DNA of 64,000 bases from the NCBI RefSeq assembly GCF_019578655.1, contig NC_063261.1:14312216-14376215 (forward strand). Direction: 5' to 3'. The translations under genes were made by a program, and so were the position numbers. Of this stretch, positions 56,928-64,000 are shown one piece after another. The notes under the pieces were generated by a model. It made no database searches, had not been told where the DNA came from, and was given only the letters and a program-made list of their open reading frames with translations. Source of the stretch: Ricinus communis (taxonomy: Eukaryota > Streptophyta > Magnoliopsida > Malpighiales > Euphorbiaceae). Each line of letters begins with the position of its first letter. Position 1 is the stretch's first letter.

Positions 56928-59900
56928 TTACAGCAGGACTAATTGGCTCTCCGAGTCATTGGAAGGGCTTTCTCCCTGGGGTGCCTTCCTCTTTCGATAA
57001 GCATCAGTTGGCAACCTGGGCAACAAAGAGTGCATGTGAGAATGAGACAGCAATGATTTTTTTTTTTATATATGAGAGTAGTTGGATAAGAACAAGACCT
57101 CAAATCATTTAGTATTATAGAAGAAAATGATTTAAACTGCTGACTGAAAATAGGCATGAACTAATCTAGTTGATTTTTATAAAGAAATTGACATTACTAA
57201 TTTTTTATATACAATTTCTTCGATTGAGTTTAGATACTGACGAAAAGAGAGGTATGAACAGTACGAACTAACATTGTAGCGAAATTGATAATAATTTCAT
57301 CTGAACCCCACTTCAGAAAAGAAAAAATGCCACCAGCAAAAGTCGAACTTTAATATCTAGTTAGGCAATGCTGATATATACTTCGGTTACCACATGCAAA
57401 ATCAATTAAGAGGATAACAACTGATAGTGCAATAAAGACAGATGAAAGGTGCATAATGACGGGAAAAACATACCCTAAATGCAACGTAGTGTCTGAATCC
57501 CCTTTCTCCATTGAACAATTGCATGCTATTTCAGGACTTGCAGAACCATTGTTTATGAGAGAATGCTTCCTATCTACGGAATAGTATTCAAGATATGTTG
57601 GGATTGAGTGATCTGTTGACGGAAAGAAACCTCGAAGCTCCTCAACCTTCAACAGTAAACGAGCAAAAACTGGGATTTGTGACCCATTTTTCAAAGAGAA
57701 TGTAAATAAAGAGACTCACATTTACATCAGAAAAGTATAGTTTACCTGTCTGCGCAAAGTTTCATTCTCCAGCATAGCCCGCTGTTCCTGATAAGAAACA
57801 TTGATTAACTGGTGTCAAAAAAGAAAGGTCTAGTTCTTTCTGTAAGCAGAAAAATGATCAACTTTGTTAACATTAATCGAAATAAATGTAACCTAACTAT
57901 AACAGATTTCACTAGTATGATGGGAGTAAGCTGTCCCTCAAACACAAGTTAATTTCTGAATTTAACGACCAAAAGTAACATAGTTCAAATTTTATTCTCA
58001 TATTTCTTGGCAAAATGATTCTATTACAATGTAACATTGACCCTGAAAATAGTTTCAGGTAAAGCACATGCAATAGTTAGGCTTAGATTACCTGGACTCT
58101 TGAATGCTCTAGTTGTTCCATTAGTAATAGCTCCTGGAAATATAGAATTTTGATTAATAAGGATCTGGAAATGCCTAACCACATGGGATTGCCACATTAA
58201 TATGGGTGACTTATGCTTTATGCTATGATACTTGGACAAGCAAAAAAAGAAAAAAAAAAAAGTCAAACAAAGAGACTGGTAGAACCTTTTTCTCTTTCAC
58301 ACATAATAAGCCTTCATTTAATTGCTGCTCTAGATGTTGCAATTCCTTCAAGCTCAAGCCAGCCAGGTCCTTGCCCAAAAGCCTCCTATAGAAACAGAAT
58401 CATGGACACACCAAAAAAGTGAGGTCTGCAATATCCTAAAGTTATTGCTAAAATGAAACAAAATTAGTCAAAGAACACTTACAATTGTTTCACTTGTAGC
58501 TTTGTTATTTCTTCTTTAAGAACATCCACTTCCTTGGAATTCTGTTTCTGAAGAAGAAACAACCATTGGAAACATCAATTTGTACTTATATATAGAGACT
58601 AATTGTCATAATCGAAGTTCAACAAGAGAATAATCATAAATTCAGCCAGTGTAAATTATGGTTAAGAAAACCATGTAACCTGTATGGTGGACAATTTTAA
58701 GCAGGGCTAGTGTTAAAAGGACTAGCAGAAGACATCATTCTAATGATCATCCCACAGCCCTACTTGAGGGAGTTTGATTGAAATATATCAGTGTATTAAT
58801 TATTCCCCGCCCTCCAATAGAAATTTCAAATCCTAATTAAAATAGTCTATCCGCAGTGGAAGCTAGCAAGTAAAGCCAATATCTTTACTTTTCCTACTTT
58901 ACAATTTGAAAACTATTTCCTTTAAATCTTCCACGTTAATATCTTATACTGGGCAAAAGAAACCTCAAATTTCATTCCAGCGTAGGAATTGTTTTATTGC
59001 TCTCCAGTCTCCAACATCATTGTCTACAAAGATCAAAACATCAAAGTTGTGGAAGGTGGAAGCAAAAAAGATCTGAACAGTGAATATCGTATAAATGATT
59101 TAGCACTTTTATATATGTGTTTCCAAAGGTCAACATTTATTTGTTTATTTTCAAACCACCAAGCCCAAAATACTGCGCGGAAATCCCAGAATGCAGAAAT
59201 GGGAAAACAGAATGGGAAGAAGTGTTGTCTGTTTTCTTCTATGGTTCTTTTTACAATTAAATAGTATCGAACATGGTAAAACATTCCTGAAAGAAGATGT
59301 CTAAGGGAAAACAATGCAGACAAAGAAGAAGAAGGAAGTATTTGAGTTCCTATGCCCAAGGAGCTACAATTTCATTTACAAGCATTGTGTCATAACAAAA
59401 TAGAAAAAGGATGAAGTTCCGTCTCCAAAAGAGAACTAAAATTGACTTTCGTGTATTAGAAAAATAACTAAAAATATTCTAGTGATGTTCTGAAGGACAC
59501 ATGAATATTCACATTCAGTTTTCATTTTTCCAGAATTTCTTAACACAATGGATAACATCAAACAAAAATTTAGAGAGGAAGAGTGAGAAAGGTGTATCAG
59601 AAGAAACCTTAGTTCCACATAATAGAGAACCCATAACCTATACATGCACCAGATGCACAAATAAACAGTTTTTGCAAATCTAAAAGTGATTCAAGGGTTA
59701 CCTCTGACTTGTATTCTACTCTAGCAGGCTCTGGGGAATCTAGGCATTTGTTGTATCTTGAAAGTGTTCTCTTCATGCTGTAAAAACAGAAGTAAGAACA
59801 GAATCACAAGTCAATAATTTGAGAAGAAGTAATACAAGTTGTGCTTGATTCTTCTGACAAAGAAAAAGCAAGCAAACAAAAAAGACAAAATGTTGAATGA

Positions 59901-62050
59901 TCCTCCCCATTTCTATATTAACAATCATTTAGTTCTAAGCGTTGCCTATATGCTCTGCTTGAATATCTCTCAACTGGTCTCTATTGCTCCAACGATTTCT
60001 CAAATCCTCGCTAGTTCTAAGCATTGTCTTACTTTCTATACCCTTGTACTTAATTGGTGTACTACCACCATATACTAAGACATGAAATTCCAGGATTACC
60101 ACTACCTTTTTGCCATGACAAATATCAATATCTTCTGACTATACAATTCCCTGTCTTCATACTCAAGTCCATGAAAGGAGCTGTTGTCACTCTGCATCTC
60201 TATCTTTTGTTTCTTTTGCCACAGTTCATTGTCAATTTGTGAATATCAATTACTAAATTAATCATGCATTCACTGATTTTATAACATGTTCCTTGCTGCA
60301 GGAATCAATTTTCAAATTATTTTATCCATGAAGCTATATTGACATTCAGCCTAATGTGGCAGAGCAGTGTAAATTTCTTGAACTTTTCTAAATTATTGTA
60401 ATGAACTAAATTAGTACTGAATCCCCTAATTTTCTTTCATGTCGATCAATCTTCAAAGTCGAACACAAATCTAAAGACCAAAAAGAAATATAAATGCATT
60501 ATGTTCTATGCTTCTATACACTTATTTTAGCTTTTCTACCAGCATTATACCTCCTTCCTCATCAACCAATGTCCCAGAACCTAATTTCCTGATAAAAATT
60601 TCCAATCTTCAACAATTGGTTAAGCTTACTAATCAACAGTCCAGAATCAACAATGACATCCCAACATCTATAATTAAAAGATTCCTGTAAATGTGCATAA
60701 GAAATTTGTCCCATTGAACTGGTACCAATTGCAGCCTGGCAGTTTACTAGGATGATATACTTAGCATTGCAACAAAGTTTTTACCTATCAGAAAGATACT
60801 GAATGATGTCTATAGCTTATCAAATGTAATCTATGTAGTTTTGGTTATAGCATCAAGACTACAACAACTAAGCTAGTCAGGGTATTATAGCACATTTGTA
60901 TGTACTTTTGCTTTGTAAGTCTCAAAACAGCAGAGGAACTGCCCCTTATTGACTTAGCTCCAAACTTAAAAGTTTCAAGAGCAGAGTGCCCAAAACAGTA
61001 ATTAATCCAATAACACTAAAAAAGTCCCATCCCTGGCAGAATACAAATAATTTATCATCCAACATATGCATCAAATAGAATGAAAACAAAAGATCAATCA
61101 TTCCCCTGCCTGTTACAAACACAGCTAAAAAATTATTTAGGCAAATACAGTGAAGGTCAAAAACATATTCTGGGGATAAAAAAAAACTTCATCAACCTAA
61201 ACTATAGAATAAAAAATGCATATGAAACAATGTAAATTACCGTTAAAATTTATTTAAAAAAATAGAGCAAAACCTCACACGCATGTCTATCTTACGATCT
61301 GCAGCAATATGCAGACAAGCAAACAATAAACCTCCAAAACCCAAATGATCCTAGTCAAGTTGAGAAGAAGGTAACTGAAAGGAACATTTTATCCAAAAAA
61401 GTAAATACCACTGAATGGAATTTTCGAAAGCTTGCAGGTAAAATATATTTAAACCTTCCAAAAAAAATTGCAGCAGCTATTGATTAATGAAGGGAGGGGA
61501 AAAAAAACTATTGGGTATTAAAAAAAAAAATAATGATTAAAGAACTAGAAAGGAGCTCATAAGTGTATTAAAGAATTAGATAAAAATCACATGCAATAAT
61601 CCAAAACCTTTAAGAACAAAAAAAAAAAAGTTTAAAAGCCCCTGTCATTAATTCATGAAGTACAGGATAATGACAGAAAAGTCCATTTAAACATAGACAT
61701 TTTTCAGAAAGCCAGAATACCCAGTCATTTATGACATGCAATGACTTGCAACCATGCATCTAAATTTTTTTTTTTTCTTAAAGAAAAAAAATCCCCAAAA
61801 CTAAAATTCAATCCTTGAGAGCAAACAACAAAACAGAAAAGGAGAAAGAGAGAAAATGCAATCCGTACCCAGAACTGGAGAACTCAAAAAGCTTGCCAGT
61901 GTTAGAGAAGATAATAACAGCAACCTCAGCATCACAAAGGATAGCAAGTTCTTGAGCTTTTTTAAGCAACCCAGCTCTTCTTTTAGAGAATGTGACTTGT
62001 CTACTATTTGCATTTTCAATCCTCTTGATCTCAATCTTACCTCTACCCAT
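56928..62050 (-). CDS. AGL15: MADS-box transcription factor AGL15 (8 exons, 255 aa)
   Basis: MIKC-type DNA-binding protein of the AGL15/AGL18 clade, which in Arabidopsis acts in embryos and delays flowering and organ abscission. Exons: 61869-62050, 59702-59777, 58483-58547, 58286-58385, 58092-58133, 57746-57787, 57474-57646, 56928-57015; 768 nt, in phase, GT-AG introns. The MADS domain (1-61) reads [20 protein letters not shown]...[20 protein letters not shown]. The I region has [20 protein letters not shown]. The keratin-like K domain (about 87-170) contains [20 protein letters not shown] and the short exons typical of MIKC genes. The C-terminus has LHLGL (224-228), an LxLxL repression motif formed across the last intron, then [20 protein letters not shown]. 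Clade assignment rests on MADS wording, this motif and the C-terminus. Arabidopsis AGL15 is slightly longer (about 268 aa). Intron 1 (2.1 kb) is large, as often in MADS genes. The codon in frame upstream at 62095 is GTG, so MGRGK is the start. Confidence 0.92.
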
Positions 62051-62159
62051 CTTCCCCCTCCAAGAAATAAAATAACCCAACTGATCAAAACCCACAAAAA
62101 AACCAACCTTTCAGAAACTTCAAGTTTCAATCTTTTAAACACAAAACGAAGCCAAAACA

Positions 62160-62345
62160 AAGAAAAAAAAAAGAGCTTTTTCCTTTCTCTCTTTCTCTAG
62201 ATAGGGAGAGAGAAAAAAGAAAAAAGAAAAAAAAGAGCTCTTAATTGGGGCTGGGTGGGGGTTTTGCTAAATATAGAGAGAAGAGAAGATAAAAGGGGCT
62301 TTAGAAAGAGGGAGAGAGAGAAAAAGAGAGCGTTTTCTGTTTACA
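62160..62345 (-). promoter_or_regulatory. CT-rich leader / GAGA-type region of AGL15
   Basis: On the coding strand this is rich in CTTT and CTCTCT; on the plus strand in GAGAGA runs (62202-62212, 62310-62330). Such tracts are common in MADS-gene leaders and bind BASIC PENTACYSTEINE proteins. It lies around the presumed transcription start. Confidence 0.5.
62267..62276 (-). promoter_or_regulatory. C(A/T)8G CArG-type site, also a TATA-box candidate
   Basis: CTAAATATAG on the plus strand (CTATATTTAG on the coding strand), 217 nt upstream of the AGL15 ATG. AGL15 is known to favour CArG sites with eight A/T bases and to regulate its own gene. The same bases contain TATATTTA at a sensible distance from a CT-rich leader, so it may equally be the core promoter. 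Confidence 0.45.
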
Positions 62346-64000
62346 CAAATGGCGAGAGATAGAGAGGCTAGAAACGGCAAGTTTGCATGGCTCTGTATAC
62401 TAAATTAGAGTGTGCTGCATGATTCTTTTGCCACATTTGGAGTGGTTTGGTGCTAATGGAGTCCTTTTTTTGTAGGACCCACCTACCTTTTCTTTTTGTT
62501 TTTTACTACCCTCTTTGTGGTCCTTTTTTCTATTTTTCTATTTTCTTTTCTTTTTTCATTTATTTACTAAATTTAGCATTTTACTTTTATTTAAATAAAA
62601 TCTAAGGTTCGGTTTAAATCATAAATTGTGTTAATATTATATCACTTTGATTGGATCAATGGGCATTTCATGAACCTTTATTTCTTACTTTTATTCTCTT
62701 ATGTATTTTTGTGCCTAAAATCTAATTAGGAGATTCTTATTCTTTTTCTTTCTCAATTTAGTGATACTTTATACCATTTTTGTTGAATACATACTAATTG
62801 TTCAATTTGGTTATGCTTATGCCAATTTTGGAGAAAGTGTAAATGTGTAATCACTATTTTTGTTTTTGTGTATATATTCTTAATGTTCTTCAAGAGGTTT
62901 TGGTGCTTGTGACTCTACATTTAGTAGTTTTGCCACAATTAGTAACAAAAATCAAAAACCAAAAACCAATTCCAAAGAAGGCCAATGGCAAAATGGTTCT
63001 TCTTCCTTCTCTTTCTCTTTCTCTTTCTCTGCTTCTTGCTTCTTGCATAGCACATCTTTGCAAAGTCCTACTCTTACCCATATAAATTTCACCATTTTAC
63101 CACATTTAGTAAATGAACTACCGAAATTAAAGAGGAAAATAAAAAATTTTATTACTAGTTTATTGTAATTACTTTTTGCCATTTATAGAGCAAAAAAAGA
63201 AAGATGGTCTAAAATGGGTCTTTGTGGACCTGCTTGGGATTGGTTGGTTTGAAGCATTGGTGGTTGTTATATACTAGATTTAGTAGTACATTATTGCTAC
63301 ATTTGGTAAAGGTGCTGCCATATATAGAGTAGGCTACTGGCTGAATTGTGTTTATTTTCCCCTTTTTTTTTTTTTTCTAAAACCTTTCTTGTTGTTTTGG
63401 AGAAATGGTTAGAGACTTATAAAACTGATATTTGCCTGAAATGGGATTCTGGTCTAAGTTGGGAATTTTTTGATTTTAAATTAACTACTAGATTTAGTCA
63501 CTTTTTACTATTTATACCTAAAATCTTAGTGCTGCTTCTATACATATATATTATCTACTACCACTTGCTACTCACTGTTTTTGGAGGGAGAGTACACAAT
63601 GCCTATTTTGTAGTGCAACCATTTAACCGTTTAAAATCTTATTTTCTAATACTTTCATTAAAATAAGATTTAAAAAAAAAAACAGAAAAAGAAAAGAGTA
63701 AACTATATCACTTTGTGCAAATATATCACTTGATTTAACTTCCACTTACACCAATTTAAAAATCAGGCTGTGTTTAAATTTTTAAATTTATATCTATCTG
63801 ACTCATGATTATTTAATTTAATTACTTAAATTTAACTTTTTGTTTGAACCCAATTCGTGATTTTTTTATATATATAAACTTATCGATTATTTATCTGAAT
63901 TTTTTCAAACAAATTAACCGGATAGATTATTAAGCCTATGAATAGATTTACTCTATTTCATTTATAATTTTTTTAAAAAAAATAGTTGTTTATGTATGAT
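62346..64000. other. Upstream region of AGL15
   Basis: No gene identified to the end of the window. A (CTTTCT)n-like run lies at 63007-63031. Words like 'ctacatttagtag', 'ccacatttagta' and 'ctacatttggta' recur at about 62919, 63099 and 63296, suggesting a faint duplicated structure. The last 300 bp are very AT-rich. Confidence 0.5.

Noticed and set aside
62051..62160. N-terminal extension or overlapping upstream ORF for AGL15
   Set aside because: The apparent starts at 62095 and 62160 are GTG and TTG. MGRGK at 62050 is the conserved MADS start.

Overview
The window is nuclear DNA of a flowering plant, almost certainly a eudicot. The evidence is long AT-rich intergenic DNA, genes split by GT-AG introns, a MIKC-type MADS-box gene, BYPASS/ROH1-like and plant serine carboxypeptidase genes, and nested plant transposons. 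I cannot name the species; a rosid is a guess. Exons were joined by hand from the ORFs, splice signals, codon phase and family motifs. All four multi-exon models close exactly in phase.

Five protein-coding genes look intact. (1) 941-5899, minus: F-box/WD40 protein, 9 exons, 428 aa. (2) 21008-24875, minus: serine carboxypeptidase-like protein, 7 exons, 507 aa. (3) 31873-37330, minus: its tandem paralogue with the same seven-exon layout, 513 aa. (4) 55440-56381, plus: single-exon BYPASS1/ROH1-like (DUF793) protein, 313 aa. (5) 56928-62050, minus: AGL15-type MADS-box factor, 8 exons, 255 aa. Genes 4 and 5 converge, with their stop codons about 550 bp apart.

The rest is mostly transposon debris. 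1-608 is the end of a Mutator-like foldback element. 8045-10930 is a broken Ty1/copia element without an integrase. 11491-12213 is a Helitron-like copy. 12968-14110 is the 3' end of a LINE. At 15480-20230 three elements are nested: an LTR-like sequence interrupted at its TATA box by a pogo-type transposon, which is itself interrupted by a 2268-bp solo LTR. 27040-31237 is a 5'-truncated, stop-ridden copia element between the two carboxypeptidase genes. The 18-kb interval 37.3-55.4 kb has no recognisable gene. It holds Helitron-like ends, two foldback MITEs, a 1872-bp Mutator-like element with a perfect 10-bp target-site duplication, a roughly 600-bp direct repeat and TA microsatellites.

The genes do not form a pathway. 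The two carboxypeptidases are a local tandem duplication. AGL15 has a large first intron, a purine/pyrimidine-skewed leader, a C(A/T)8G site that may also serve as its TATA box, and an LxLxL repression motif. I found no tRNA, rRNA or confident microRNA gene. The most informative observations are the datable nested insertions and the families of short non-autonomous elements with recognisable termini.
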